Shown here: piece by piece, positions 42,819 to 54,728 of the stretch | Position numbering within the stretch: position 1 is the first letter of the stretch | Layout: every line of letters begins with the position of its first letter | Assembly: GCA_028821455.1 (NCBI GenBank) | Contig: JAPPGE010000090.1 | Span: forward strand, 58,868 to 122,867 | DNA from: a bacterium | GTDB taxonomy: Bacteria; Pseudomonadota; Alphaproteobacteria; SP197 | Direction: 5' to 3' | DNA length: 64,000 bases | Program-made: the position numbers and the translations under genes | Notes under the pieces: generated by a model | What the model was told of the DNA's origin: nothing | What the model saw: the letters and a program-made list of their open reading frames with translations, nothing else | Databases searched by the model: none

Positions 42819-43797
42819 GCGCCGCCGCGTTTATGCCGAGCGTATCCGCGCTCTGGGATTGTCGACTCCGGACGAACGCACGATGCACCTCCTGTGGCAG
42901 ATCGTGGACGGGGGCGCGCTCGGCGCCAGCCTTCACGTGCGCCTGACCCTCGAGTTGCTGACCCATCTGATGGACTCGGCCGACGACCCGACCGAGGGCT
43001 GGGCACGGACCTCCTGCGCCGGCGACTTCATCGCCGGGACGCGGGGCTCCGAGGCGCCGGTCATCGCGAATTCCATAGGTCGGGTGCTGCGCGGTCTGAA
43101 TCGGATGGCGGCCGCGGAGCGGCGAGTAGAACTCGGCCGGCGAGCCGGGCGGTGGCAGGAGGAGGCGGAACGGCGGCACGCGCGCCTTGTCGACACCGCG
43201 GTCAGGGTGATCGGTCCCAATCGTCGCGTCATTGCGTTCGACTATTCGAGCACGGTCGATGCGGTGGTCGTGAGGTTGGCGGCGACGGCACCGCCACGGC
43301 AGGTGATCGTGCCGGAGAGCCGTTCTCTCGCAGGGGGACGGCGCTATGTGGAAGCGTTCACGGCAGCGGGTATCCCCGTCCACTACGTCGTCGACGCCGC
43401 CTTCGAGCACATTCTCGGCGACGACACGGTCATTCTGCTGGGGGCCGAGAGTCTGCAGCGCGACGGCAGCCTGATCAACACCATCGGCAGCCGACCGCTG
43501 GCGCGGCTTGCCCGGTGGCGCGGCTGTCCGGTCTATGGCTGCGCCGACCTGCTGAAACTCGACCTGCGTACCGGTGCCGTGTGCGCCGAACGCGTGCAAC
43601 GGGAATTCGATCATCTGCTCAAGGGTATCGAACTCCCGAACGGCGCCGTCGTCACCACCGCAGTGCCCGAGCTCGAGGTAGTACCGGCGTCGCTCATCAC
43701 CGCGATTCTCACCGACCGTGGGCCCGTTCCGCCGGCCTCCCTCGAAGATCTGGCGCAACGGCAGTGTTGCGAAGGAAAAGAGGACGGCGCCGCATGA
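42811..43797 (+). CDS. eIF-2B alpha/MtnA-fold protein, possible sugar-phosphate isomerase
   Basis: A 328-residue protein with the IF-2B fold. C-terminal signatures are ILLGAESLQRDGSLINTIGSRPLA and CPVYGCADLLKLDL, with VIAFDYSSTVDAVV and VIVPESRSLAGGR in the middle. In MtnA and ribose-1,5-bisphosphate isomerase a Cys and an Asp catalyse; here those places read YSST and GAES (Glu), closer to eIF2B-type regulatory members. It may still bind a sugar phosphate. It overlaps both neighbours, the kinase by 8 and the SIS gene by 4 bases, so it is a true part of the pathway. Confidence 0.82.
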   Translation: MTERRRVYAERIRALGLSTPDERTMHLLWQIVDGGALGASLHVRLTLELLTHLMDSADDPTEGWARTSCAGDFIAGTRGSEAPVIANSIGRVLRGLNRMAAAERRVELGRRAGRWQEEAERRHARLVDTAVRVIGPNRRVIAFDYSSTVDAVVVRLAATAPPRQVIVPESRSLAGGRRYVEAFTAAGIPVHYVVDAAFEHILGDDTVILLGAESLQRDGSLINTIGSRPLARLARWRGCPVYGCADLLKLDLRTGAVCAERVQREFDHLLKGIELPNGAVVTTAVPELEVVPASLITAILTDRGPVPPASLEDLAQRQCCEGKEDGAA

Positions 43798-44912
43798 GCG
43801 ACACCATGCGCCGCGAAATTCACAGTCAACCCGGGTTGGTGGCCGAGATCCTGCCCAGGCTGCGCCAGGCGACGACCGGGCTCGACGTGTCCGCTGACCG
43901 GATATGGGCTGGCGGATGCGGTGACGGCGCCCTTGCCGCTGGCGCGGCGTCGGCGCTGCTGGCGGAGACCGACGCCGAGTATCGGCCGGCCACAGCTCAC
44001 GAGCTGGCTTTCCACGCGCCCGTTCGGGGGGGCGATCTGGTCGTGCTTGCTTCCATTTCGGGCAGCACGCGGCGCACCGTGCAGGCCGCGCGCAAGGCGC
44101 GAAGCGTGGGTGCCGACACGCTCGCGCTCACCTGCAATCCGGACAGCATGCTGGCCGCCGCGTGCAAGAAGACGCTGGTTCTGCCGTTCCAACCTCTGAG
44201 CCGGCGAACGCCACACACCGCGGACTATCTCGCAACTCTGGTCGCGCTGGCGGTTCTCGCGGAGCATCTTCGGCGACAGCGCGACGAGATCCTGGACATC
44301 CTGCCGGTCATCATTCGCGACACGCTCGCCAATGCGGAGGCGCTGGCGGCGAACCTGGTGCGTTCCTTCAACCCGGCAGGCAAGCTGTTTGTCTTGGGGC
44401 AGGGCAGCAACCTCTATACGGCCCGATACATTGCCGCCAAGTTCCACGAGTCCGGGGGATTGGTCGCGCTGGCGGCAGAGACAGAGGATTTCGTTCACGG
44501 CGTGAACTTCATGGCGGAACGCGAGGACCTGTTCTGCGTGATCGGCGGCGACGGCCCGGGAGCGTTCCGGGCCCTGGAGCTGGTCCCCGGCTTGACGCGG
44601 CTCTGTGATCGGGTCGTGCTGGTCGGCAACACGCCGAACACCTTCGCCGCCGTGGTACAGTTCGAGTATCCGGCCGTGCGTCCGGCCATGACGGTCTTTC
44701 CCTCTGCTGTTGCCGGACAGATTCTCTGCCTCGCGGTCGCCGAAGCTCTTGGCCTTGCGGTCGAGATGCCGCGTGCGGGTCGAGCGGCGGGTGCGCTGCA
44801 TGCGGAAGTGCAGCGCGGATGGATGACCGGTACTTCAGACACGCTTACCGACACCCGTGACCGCGGGACTGCTCGCTCGGTGTCCGGAGGTGGCAAGCCT
44901 TCCGCCGAGTGA
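43794..44912 (+). CDS. Double SIS-domain sugar isomerase or deglycase (AgaS/FrlB/GlmS-like)
   Basis: A 372-residue protein with two SIS domains. The first has ISGSTRRTVQAARKAR and the second has LGQGSNLYTARYIAAKFHESG. The GlmS-type helix motif appears as TEDFVHGVNFM. Such enzymes isomerise aldose/ketose phosphates or remove amines from sugar phosphates, as FrlB and SocB do for Amadori compounds. Start ATG 43794 overlaps the previous stop. It is the last gene of the operon. A 30-residue Arg- and Ser-rich tail follows the fold. Substrate unknown. Confidence 0.85.
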   Translation: MSDTMRREIHSQPGLVAEILPRLRQATTGLDVSADRIWAGGCGDGALAAGAASALLAETDAEYRPATAHELAFHAPVRGGDLVVLASISGSTRRTVQAARKARSVGADTLALTCNPDSMLAAACKKTLVLPFQPLSRRTPHTADYLATLVALAVLAEHLRRQRDEILDILPVIIRDTLANAEALAANLVRSFNPAGKLFVLGQGSNLYTARYIAAKFHESGGLVALAAETEDFVHGVNFMAEREDLFCVIGGDGPGAFRALELVPGLTRLCDRVVLVGNTPNTFAAVVQFEYPAVRPAMTVFPSAVAGQILCLAVAEALGLAVEMPRAGRAAGALHAEVQRGWMTGTSDTLTDTRDRGTARSVSGGGKPSAE

Positions 44913-45356
44913 GTTTCCACAGCCGTCGCCCCGCTGTAAGCGCCGGAAACACGCGAGTCCGGCGAACGCCAGACATCGGCAACTGCGACGGACATTCCCT
45001 GAGGTCAGGTTGGCATGAGGAGACGCTGGCACCGGCAGCAAGGCGGCAGACACATGCCAGCGAGCGACGGCAATGGGATCCCACAATTGGGAAAGAGCGA
45101 TCAGCATTCCGAAAGCACGGTGAGTCGCCGGAATGACGCGCCTCTATCCCGCCGCCGACAAGCGAGCACATCCTTGCCAGATTCCGTTCCCTGCCGGCGA
45201 GGATGCGTGTTTCTCCCGAGGAAGGCTTGGCGCCGGCAATAGGGGCCTGCGAAAGGGAATCCATGTCTCGCCACTCTCATCACTCGTGGTGCGGCACTCT
45301 TCGATTCATGACGTGACCGGGCACAGGACCTTGAGCAATTCTGACCGGATCAACCC
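44913..45356. other. 444-base intergenic region with a weak riboswitch-like element
   Basis: No gene is convincing here. Around 44920-45035 on the plus strand the order CCCCGCTGTAAGCG, GCGAGTCCGG, GGCAACTG and ATGAGGAGAC recalls conserved blocks of cobalamin riboswitches, but spacing is off and no plus-strand gene follows. A TGGGATCCCA palindrome is near 45073. Confidence 0.25.
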
Positions 45357-46631
45357 TCACAGGGGTTCGAGGCCGCACCAGTCGGCGATGAAGCGGGCGA
45401 TTGCGCGGGTGACTTGGCGGCACGAGTCGAGACTGACCCTCTCGTCGAAGCCGTGAATGTTCTCGGCAAGGGGGCCATAGACGAGCGCGGGGATGCCGGC
45501 ATAGAGACCGAAGAACCGGGCGTCGGTGGTGCCGGTGAGAGAGCGTGTTTCAAGGTCCTCGCCGAAGACGTGCCTGTGGCTCTCGGCAAGCACGGCCTCC
45601 GCATCGCTTCCCTCTTCGAGAACATACCCCTCTGCCTGGAACCCGTCCCACACGACCTCCGGCGGATTGTTAGCAAGGAAGGCGTCGTCGCGGGCGGCCC
45701 GTGCGATGCAGTCCTCGACCTCGCCGCGGGCCTTAGCGAGATCGGTTCCGGGAAACACGCCCACTCTCATGTCGAAGCGGCACCAGGCCGGAACGCTCGA
45801 CGCCCAGTCTCCGCCCTCGATGCGGCCGACATTGAAATTGAGCGGGTGGGTCATGCCGGCATAGCGTTCGTGACCGACGGCGTTCCACCTCTCCTCGAGC
45901 GCGTGGAGGGCGCCGACCAGGCGCCAGGCGGCCTCGATGGCATTGGCGCCGCTTCCGGCGTAGGCGACATGAACGGGATGCCCGCGCACGTGGCACTGGA
46001 ACCACATGACGCCGACCTGGGATCTCAACAGGCCATGGCCCAAAGGCTCGGGGATGAGTGCGGCATCGGCGTGGTAGCCGCGCTGGCGGCAGGCGAGCGC
46101 CCCGTTGCCGGTACACTCCTCCTCGATCACGGCCTCGATGGTGACGTCCGATGCCGGGCGAAAGCCGGCACGCTTGATGGCATCGAGGGCGAAGAGTCCG
46201 CAGACCCAGCCCGCCTTCATGTCGCCGGCGCCACGTCCGTGCATCCAGCCATCCTTCACCACGGGTTCGAAGGGGGGTGTCGACCACATGTCGTGCGGCC
46301 CTTCGGGCACGACATCGATGTGGCCGTTGATGATCAGGGAGCGTCCACCGGGGGAGGGGCTGCGCATCGCGCCGACGCTCACCCAGGCGTCGTCGTATCC
46401 GTCCAGTTTCGGCGAGTATCCCGGCAGGTCGCGAATGTCCTCGTTCCTGATCTGCCAGCGATCGACGGCAAATCCCCGTTGTGCCAGGGCGCGGGCGATG
46501 AAGTCCTGGGCGGTCGCCTCCCGTCCTCTCACTGAGGGCAGGCGTACGAGATCGCCGGTGAAGGCGACCTGTTCGTCAAAGCCCGCCTCGACGGCTGCGT
46601 CGAGCCGCGTTCCCGTATCGTTGTCGATCAT
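45357..46631 (-). CDS. M20-family metallopeptidase (ArgE/DapE-like deacylase)
   Basis: A 424-residue zinc hydrolase. Metal-binding motifs are [20 protein letters not shown] and the Glu-Glu pair in [10 protein letters not shown]; a late [12 protein letters not shown] holds the last His. The dimerisation lid lies between about residues 200 and 320. M20 enzymes cut amide bonds of N-acyl amino acids or small peptides. Start ATG 46631 overlaps the stop of the glpK-like gene. Coupling to a glycerol kinase-type gene is unusual. Confidence 0.88.
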   Translation of the reverse strand: MIDNDTGTRLDAAVEAGFDEQVAFTGDLVRLPSVRGREATAQDFIARALAQRGFAVDRWQIRNEDIRDLPGYSPKLDGYDDAWVSVGAMRSPSPGGRSLIINGHIDVVPEGPHDMWSTPPFEPVVKDGWMHGRGAGDMKAGWVCGLFALDAIKRAGFRPASDVTIEAVIEEECTGNGALACRQRGYHADAALIPEPLGHGLLRSQVGVMWFQCHVRGHPVHVAYAGSGANAIEAAWRLVGALHALEERWNAVGHERYAGMTHPLNFNVGRIEGGDWASSVPAWCRFDMRVGVFPGTDLAKARGEVEDCIARAARDDAFLANNPPEVVWDGFQAEGYVLEEGSDAEAVLAESHRHVFGEDLETRSLTGTTDARFFGLYAGIPALVYGPLAENIHGFDERVSLDSCRQVTRAIARFIADWCGLEPL

Positions 46632-48112
46632 GTGGTTCTCTCCACGAGTGTGCGCCGCACGGCATCCTGCCAGCCCTGGTAGAGCCTGTCGGCCTCGGCG
46701 CGCTCCATGGCCGGGATGAACCGCCTGTCGCCCTGCCAGGAGCTGGCGAAACCCGCCATGTCCGGCCACACGCCGGCCTGATGTCCGGCAAGCCAGGCGA
46801 CGCCGAGTGCGGTCGCCTCGACGTTCGCCATGCGGTCGACCGGCATGGCGAGGATGTCGGCAAGAAACTGCATGGCGATGTCGTTGGCGCTCATGCCGCC
46901 ATCGACCCGGACGACTGCGTCGTCGCCGAAGGATGTCTGGTCATCAAGCATGGCGCCGAGGAGATCGCGCACCTGGTAGGCGAGGCTCTCGAGAGCGGCG
47001 CGCACCAGTTCGGCCCTGCCGCTCGCTCGCGTGAGTCCATGGATGGCGCCGCGGCATTCGGCATCCCACCATGGCGCGCCGAGGCCGGTGAAGGCCGGTA
47101 CCAGGTAGGGCGTGTGAAGGGGGTCGGCAGCTTCGGCGAGTGCCGGGGTCTCACCGGCGTCGTCGATGATGCCGAGGCCGTCGCGCAGCCATTGGACGGC
47201 CGTCCCGGCATTGAAGATCGACCCTTCCAGGGCATAGCAGCGTTTGCCGGCGAGTTGCCAGGCGACAGTCGTCAACAGCCGCCTCTGCGAGACCACCGGC
47301 TCGCTGCCGATGTTGAGAAGGGCAAAGCAGCCGGTGCCGCAGGTCACCTTCATCATCCCCGGCCGGAAACAGGCCTGACCGATGGAGGCTGCCTGCTGGT
47401 CGCCCGCCACCCCGCGAATGGGGATGTTGCCGATCACCGAGGTGCCGTAGTCGCCGGCGCAGTCCCGCACGTCCGCCAGCATGGACTCCGGCACCCCGAG
47501 CAGACGGCAGAGATCGTCATCCCAGCGCCCTTCGTGGATGTTGTAGAGCATGGTGCGTGAGGCATTGGTGGCGTCGGTGGCATGGACCTCTCCGTCGGTC
47601 AGGTGCCACATCAGGAAGCTGTCAATGGTGCCGGCCAGAAGTTCGCCGCGCCCGGCGCGTTCCCTGGCGCCTTCGACGTGATCGAGAATCCAGGCGATCT
47701 TGGTGCCCGAGAAATAGGGGTCCGGCAGCAGGCCCGTGCGCTCGGCAATCATGGCGGTGTGGCCTTCAGCGGCAAGACGGCGGCACAGGCCGGAGGTCCT
47801 GCGGTCCTGCCAGACAATGGCCGGGGCGACCGGACGCCCGGTGGCGCGATCCCAGACGACCACGGTTTCCCGCTGGTTGGTGATGCCCATGGCGGCGATG
47901 GACGAGGGGGCGGCCCCGGACTCGGCCAACACCTTGCGCAGGACCTCGATGCTGGTTGCGAGGATGTCGTCGGGATCCTGTTCAACCCAGCCGGGCTGCG
48001 GAAAGCTTGACCTGGTTTCCGCACTTGCCTGGCAGACACCGCGCCGGTCGCCGTCGTGGAGAATGGCGCGACTCGACGTCGTGCTCTGGTCGAGTGCGAC
48101 AATGAATGTCAC
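46628..48112 (-). CDS. glpK: Glycerol kinase-type FGGY kinase
   Basis: A 494-residue FGGY kinase. It opens with [15 protein letters not shown], the glycerol kinase version of the phosphate-binding loop, and shows [40 protein letters not shown] and [19 protein letters not shown]. It makes glycerol-3-phosphate from glycerol and ATP. GTG 48112 is the start by family length; an out-of-frame ATG lies just ahead. No glpF, glpD or regulator adjoins. The M20 gene downstream is coupled. Confidence 0.88.
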   Translation of the reverse strand: MTFIVALDQSTTSSRAILHDGDRRGVCQASAETRSSFPQPGWVEQDPDDILATSIEVLRKVLAESGAAPSSIAAMGITNQRETVVVWDRATGRPVAPAIVWQDRRTSGLCRRLAAEGHTAMIAERTGLLPDPYFSGTKIAWILDHVEGARERAGRGELLAGTIDSFLMWHLTDGEVHATDATNASRTMLYNIHEGRWDDDLCRLLGVPESMLADVRDCAGDYGTSVIGNIPIRGVAGDQQAASIGQACFRPGMMKVTCGTGCFALLNIGSEPVVSQRRLLTTVAWQLAGKRCYALEGSIFNAGTAVQWLRDGLGIIDDAGETPALAEAADPLHTPYLVPAFTGLGAPWWDAECRGAIHGLTRASGRAELVRAALESLAYQVRDLLGAMLDDQTSFGDDAVVRVDGGMSANDIAMQFLADILAMPVDRMANVEATALGVAWLAGHQAGVWPDMAGFASSWQGDRRFIPAMERAEADRLYQGWQDAVRRTLVERTT

Positions 48113-48194
48113 CCTTTCATGCCCCCTGCCGTCTTCCGGGATGCTATCCCGGTCGACGGCGCCCCGCCAACGAACATCCGGAGGCACGACACCC

Positions 48195-50261
48195 ATGAGT
48201 CGCGATCCGCAGTACGACATCCTTTTCGAACCGGTGGCCATAGGTCCGGTCACGGCGCGCAATCGCTTCTACCAGGTGCCGCACTGCAACGGCATGGGAA
48301 CCCACTATCCCAGCGCCATGGCGGCCATGCGCGGCGTGAAGGCCGAGGGTGGCTGGGCGGTGGTCTCCACCGAGGAATGCGACTTCCATCACACCGGGGA
48401 CATCACGCCGGCCATCGAAGCCCGCCTGTGGACCCGCCAGGACATTCCGATCATGGCAAGAATGGTCGAAAGCGTGAAACGCCACGGCGCGCTGGCGGCG
48501 TGTGAACTGGTCTATGGTGGCATGGCCGGTCACAACCGCCTGTCGCGTGAGGTGGCGATGGCGCCGGTCGCGATTCCCCTGCAGGACGGGGATCCGGGCC
48601 AGGCACGGGCCATGGATCGTTCCGACATCGCCCGTTTCCGGCATTGGCACCGTCAGGCCGTTCTCCGAGCAAGGGAAGCCGGTTTCGACATTGTCTATGT
48701 CTACGCCGGTCACAACCTGTGCCTGCTGCAGCACTTCCTGTCGCGCCGCTACAACACGCGGACCGACGAGTACGGTGGATCGATCGAAAACCGGGTGCGC
48801 CTGATCCGCGAGGTTCTCGAGGACACGAAGGAGGCTGTCGGCGACACCATGGGCGTTGCCCTGCGCTTGGCGGTCGATGAGCTGGAAGGCGATGAAGGCA
48901 TCACGTCGGACGGTGACGGCCGTGCCGCGGTGGAGTTGCTGGCCGATCTGCCGGATCTCTGGGATGTCAACTTGAGCGAATGGGAGAACGACAGCCAGAC
49001 GGCCCGCTTTGCCGAGGAGGGGTTCCAGGAAGACCATACGTCCTGGGTCAAGCAGGTGACGGGCAAGCCGGTGGTGACGGTGGGCCGCTACACGTCTGTC
49101 GACCGCATGGCGAGCCTGGTCAGGCGCGGCCACACGGATTTCATCGGCGCCGCCCGGCCGTCGATTGCCGACCCCTTCCTTCCGAAGAAGATCGAGGAGG
49201 GGCGCATCGACGACATCCGCGAGTGTATAGGCTGCAACATCTGTGTTTCGGCGGACTTCATGTCTATGCCCATGCGCTGCACCCAGAACCCGACCACGGG
49301 CGAGGAATGGCGCCGCGGCTGGCACCCGGAAGAGGCCGGCCCCCGGGGCAGCGATTCCAGCGTTCTCGTGGTCGGTGGCGGGCCCGCCGGTCTCGAGGCG
49401 GCCCGAACACTCGGGCAACGCGGCTACAAGGTGACGCTGGCCGAGGCCGGTGACGAACTTGGAGGCCACCTGAGGACGCTGACGCGACTTCCGGGGCTCT
49501 CAAGCTGGATGAGGGTGCGCGACTGGAGAGTCGGCCAGCTGCACAAGCTTGCCAATGTCGACATCTACCCGGGAAGCGAACTCTCCGGCGACGACATCAG
49601 GGGTTTCGGTTTCGACCATGTCGCCATCGCCACCGGTTCGCTGTGGCGTCGCGACGGCGTGGGCCGTTCGCACCGCCAGCCCATCGATGGCGCGGGAACC
49701 GCCCGTGTGCTCTCCCCCGACGATGTCATGGCAGGTGTCGACCTCGACGATCCGGTGATCATCTTCGATGACGACCATTACTTCATGGCCAGCGTGCTCG
49801 CCGAGGTCGCGGTCTCGCAGGGTCGAAGGACGATCCTTGTCACACCGTCGGCCGACGTCGCTCCCTGGACCCACGTCACCATGGAACAGGGACGGATCCA
49901 GGCGCGCCTCCTCTCGCTCGGCGTCGAACTCGTCCCGGGCCACGACCTGGCGGCCATCGGCAGCGGAACGGTTGATGTCGCCTGTGTCTATACCGGTCGC
50001 CGGCGTCAACTGGAGAGAGGATCGGTCGTTCTCGTCACCATGCGCGATTCGCGGGACGAGCTCATGATCGCGCTCGCCGATGCCCCCCGCGAGGGCGTGG
50101 TCAGGAGCGTGACCGCCATCGGTGACTGCCTGGCGCCGGGGCTGCTGGCTTCAGCTGTCTACAGCGGACATCGCTATGCCAGGGAACTCGACACGGACGT
50201 GCCTGTCGATTCGCCGCCGTTTCGCAGGGAAGTGGTGGAGCTGTCCGGCGACTGGCCCTGA
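48195..50261 (+). CDS. Trimethylamine dehydrogenase-like flavoprotein with altered substrate pocket
   Basis: A 688-residue TMADH/dimethylamine dehydrogenase-family protein. NRFYQVPHC puts Cys31 where TMADH binds FMN covalently. Tyr and His of VYVYAGHN, and Trp and Asp of SEWENDS, keep the active-site set. The 4Fe-4S ligands are in CIGCNIC, plus a later Cys. A C-terminal FAD/NAD-like domain starts at [10 protein letters not shown]. Two aromatic residues that hold trimethylamine in TMADH (Tyr60, Trp355) are Glu and Asp here, so another amine is likely. GGAGG precedes ATG 48195. Downstream are the acyl-CoA and CaiD-like genes. Confidence 0.87.
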   Translation: MSRDPQYDILFEPVAIGPVTARNRFYQVPHCNGMGTHYPSAMAAMRGVKAEGGWAVVSTEECDFHHTGDITPAIEARLWTRQDIPIMARMVESVKRHGALAACELVYGGMAGHNRLSREVAMAPVAIPLQDGDPGQARAMDRSDIARFRHWHRQAVLRAREAGFDIVYVYAGHNLCLLQHFLSRRYNTRTDEYGGSIENRVRLIREVLEDTKEAVGDTMGVALRLAVDELEGDEGITSDGDGRAAVELLADLPDLWDVNLSEWENDSQTARFAEEGFQEDHTSWVKQVTGKPVVTVGRYTSVDRMASLVRRGHTDFIGAARPSIADPFLPKKIEEGRIDDIRECIGCNICVSADFMSMPMRCTQNPTTGEEWRRGWHPEEAGPRGSDSSVLVVGGGPAGLEAARTLGQRGYKVTLAEAGDELGGHLRTLTRLPGLSSWMRVRDWRVGQLHKLANVDIYPGSELSGDDIRGFGFDHVAIATGSLWRRDGVGRSHRQPIDGAGTARVLSPDDVMAGVDLDDPVIIFDDDHYFMASVLAEVAVSQGRRTILVTPSADVAPWTHVTMEQGRIQARLLSLGVELVPGHDLAAIGSGTVDVACVYTGRRRQLERGSVVLVTMRDSRDELMIALADAPREGVVRSVTAIGDCLAPGLLASAVYSGHRYARELDTDVPVDSPPFRREVVELSGDWP

Positions 50262-50322
50262 TTCCTTGCGGTGGCCCGATCAAGCCACTATCCATTCCGA
50301 CCTGTCCCTTCCGGGTGCGCCG

Positions 50323-51476
50323 ATGCATTTTGGCCTTTCGCAAGAGCAGTCGATGATCGTCGACACGGTGCGCCGGTTTGTCGCCGAGGAACTCGTTCCC
50401 CACGAGGACGAGGTCGAACGCACCGACGACGTGCCGGCGGCCCTCATCCGGCAGATTCGCGAGCGGGCGATCGACAAGGGACTCTATGCCATCAACATGC
50501 CGGCGGAGTTGGGTGGTGGCGGCCTCGATGCCCTTGCCGTGTCACTGTGCGAGATCGAACTCGGTCACACGGCCTTTGCCCTGCAGTATGCGGTGGCCCG
50601 TCCATCCAACATCCTGCGTGCCTGCACGGGCTGGCAGGTCTCCCGCTACCTGCTTCCGACCATTCGCGGCGAGCGTGTCGAGTGCCTGGCCATGACCGAA
50701 CCCGGGGCCGGTTCCGACCTGCGCTCCATGACCACACGGGCACGGCGCCAGGGCGAGGACTTCGTCATCAATGGCACCAAGCACTTCATCAGCTATGCGG
50801 ATGTGGCCGACTATGTGGTGCTGTTTGCCAGGACGGGCGATGAAGGAGGCATCACCAGCTTTCTCGTCGACAAGGGGACCCCGGGCTTCGAGGTGCGCCC
50901 GGGTGGCGAGAGCGTCTCGCACAGAGGCTTCCACCATGCCGAACTGGTGTTCACGGACTGCCGGATTCACCAGCGCCACATACTCGGGGAGGAACATCGT
51001 GGATTTGACGTGGCGCGCGAGTGGCTGGGCGCCACCAGGCTCACCGTTGCGGCGCAGTGTGTCGGCCGGGCCCGGCGGGTGCTCTCCATGGCTGCCGGGT
51101 GGGCCGGAACGAGACGCCAGTTTGGCCGTACCATCGGCAGGTTCCAGGGAACCTCCTTCAAGCTCGCCGACATGCTGACCGAGGTCGAGGCGGCGGAACT
51201 CCTGGTGCTGCGGGCAGCGGACCGGGAGGCACGCGGTTGTGCCACGGACCGTGACTTTGCCATGGCGAAACTCTACGCCAGCGAAATGCTGGGCCGGGTG
51301 ACCGACCACGCGGTGCAGATCTTCGGCGGCATGGGTCTCGTGAAGGAGTTCGCTGTGGAACGATTCTGGCGTGATGCCCGTATCGAGCGAATCTGGGATG
51401 GCACCAGCGAGATTCAGCGTCATATTCTCTCGCGCTCGCTGCTTCGCGAGCATGAAACACCGGAAGGAGCAGGGTA

Positions 51477-51477
<1 letters not shown>
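50323..51477 (+). CDS. Acyl-CoA dehydrogenase
   Basis: A 384-residue flavin acyl-CoA dehydrogenase. Motifs are CLAMTEPGAGSDL for FAD binding, VINGTKHFIS, and ARRQFGR-like GTRRQFGRTI. The C-terminal signature reads IWDGTSEIQR; in medium-chain enzymes the catalytic Glu is in YEGTS, here an Asp. The next gene starts on its stop (TAATG), so the two are coupled. With a CaiD-like hydratase it resembles carnitine/crotonobetaine metabolism, but no CaiB or CaiC is nearby. Start ATG 50323 is 61 bases after the TMADH-like gene. Confidence 0.88.
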
Positions 51478-53484
<2,007 letters not shown>

Positions 53485-53692
53485 CCGGTCTGCCGGGGCG
53501 CGTCACCGGGCTCGCCGGGCAACGGAGGTGCGAAGCGGACGTCACGAGAATGCGGGGCCATGATGCTCAGGCCGCCACGGCGGGCGGCATGATGTTGAAG
53601 ACGGCCGTGGCCCTTCGCGCGGGCAGGGGTCCCGGCGCTTTCATGACGTGCCGCATGACTGTAGGATTGGGGCACTCGATGGAGGGCGACGC

Positions 53693-54688
53693 ATGCTGAT
53701 CAGGGTACCGCGCAGGTGGGAGATTGCGGAGAACCAGGTGACATCCGAAAGTCATTGGCTCGATCGCCGCCACCTGGTGAAGGCCATTGCTGCCGGACCG
53801 GTGCTGGCCGCAGGATGGCCCGCTGTCGCTCCGGCGGCCGACGACGTGGTGGAGCTTGCCCGCGAACAGGCTTCAGGTGATCCCACTGGTGACCTCTATC
53901 CCGCGGTGCTCAATCCGGCCTTCGCCGATGCCGGGCGAGAGGTGACGGTGGAAGAGGAGAATCTCACCTACAACAACTTCTATGAATTCGGCAGTTTCAA
54001 GCAGATCTGGCAGCGCGCCGCGGACCTCCCCCGCCGCCCCTGGTCGGTCACCATCGACGGTCTTGTCGAGGAAACCCGGACCATCGACATCGACACCCTG
54101 ATCCGCACGTTCAGCCTCGAGGAACGGATTTACCGGCATCGCTGCGTGGAAGCGTGGTCCATGGTCGTGCCGTGGACAGGGTTCACCCTGCGCGACCTCG
54201 TCGATTTCGCGCGGCCGCTCGGTTCGGCGCGCTATGTCGTCATGCAGACCTTTCATGACCCCGATGTCGCTCCCGGACAGGCAGGATCCTGGTATCCCTG
54301 GCCCTACACCGAAGGCGTCACCATCGAGGAAGCGACCAACGACCTCGCCTTCATGGTGACCGGTGCCTACGGACAGCCCATGGCCAACCAGTTCGGTGTG
54401 CCATTGCGCCTCCACCTTCCCTGGAAGTATGGATTCAAGTCCGTCAAGTCCATCGTCAGGGTGTCGTTCACCGAGGAACGGCCGTTGACTTTCTGGGAAG
54501 AAGTGGCGGGGAACGAATACGGGTTCTGGGCCAACGTCAATCCCGAAGTGCCCCACAGGCGGTGGAGCCAGGCCATGGAACGCGTCCTTGGTACCGGAGA
54601 CACCGTTCCCACCGAGATCTACAACGGCTATGGCGCCGAGGTGGCCTCTCTCTATGCCGGACTGGAGGACGAGCCTCTCTTCATGTAG
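53693..54688 (+). CDS. msrP: Protein-methionine-sulfoxide reductase catalytic subunit
   Basis: A 331-residue MsrP/YedY molybdoenzyme. A Tat-like LDRRHLVKAIAAGPVLAAG signal sits at about residues 22-40, as expected for a periplasmic enzyme. The molybdenum-ligand Cys is in YRHRCVEAWSMVVPW. LPWKYGFKSVKSIV and VPHRRWSQA are family motifs. It repairs oxidised Met in periplasmic proteins and normally pairs with heme protein MsrQ, which is not next to it here. ATG 53693 follows GGAGGGCGACGC. Region 53485-53692 upstream shows no other gene. Confidence 0.92.
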   Translation: MLIRVPRRWEIAENQVTSESHWLDRRHLVKAIAAGPVLAAGWPAVAPAADDVVELAREQASGDPTGDLYPAVLNPAFADAGREVTVEEENLTYNNFYEFGSFKQIWQRAADLPRRPWSVTIDGLVEETRTIDIDTLIRTFSLEERIYRHRCVEAWSMVVPWTGFTLRDLVDFARPLGSARYVVMQTFHDPDVAPGQAGSWYPWPYTEGVTIEEATNDLAFMVTGAYGQPMANQFGVPLRLHLPWKYGFKSVKSIVRVSFTEERPLTFWEEVAGNEYGFWANVNPEVPHRRWSQAMERVLGTGDTVPTEIYNGYGAEVASLYAGLEDEPLFM

Positions 54689-54728
54689 CCGGTTCCATGA
54701 GCGGGCTGGTCCCGCCGGAATCTGTGGA

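Noticed and set aside
45262-45315. 17-codon His-rich frame beginning MSRHSHHSWC with a ribosome-like site
   Set aside because: Too short and without any supporting context or conservation evidence.
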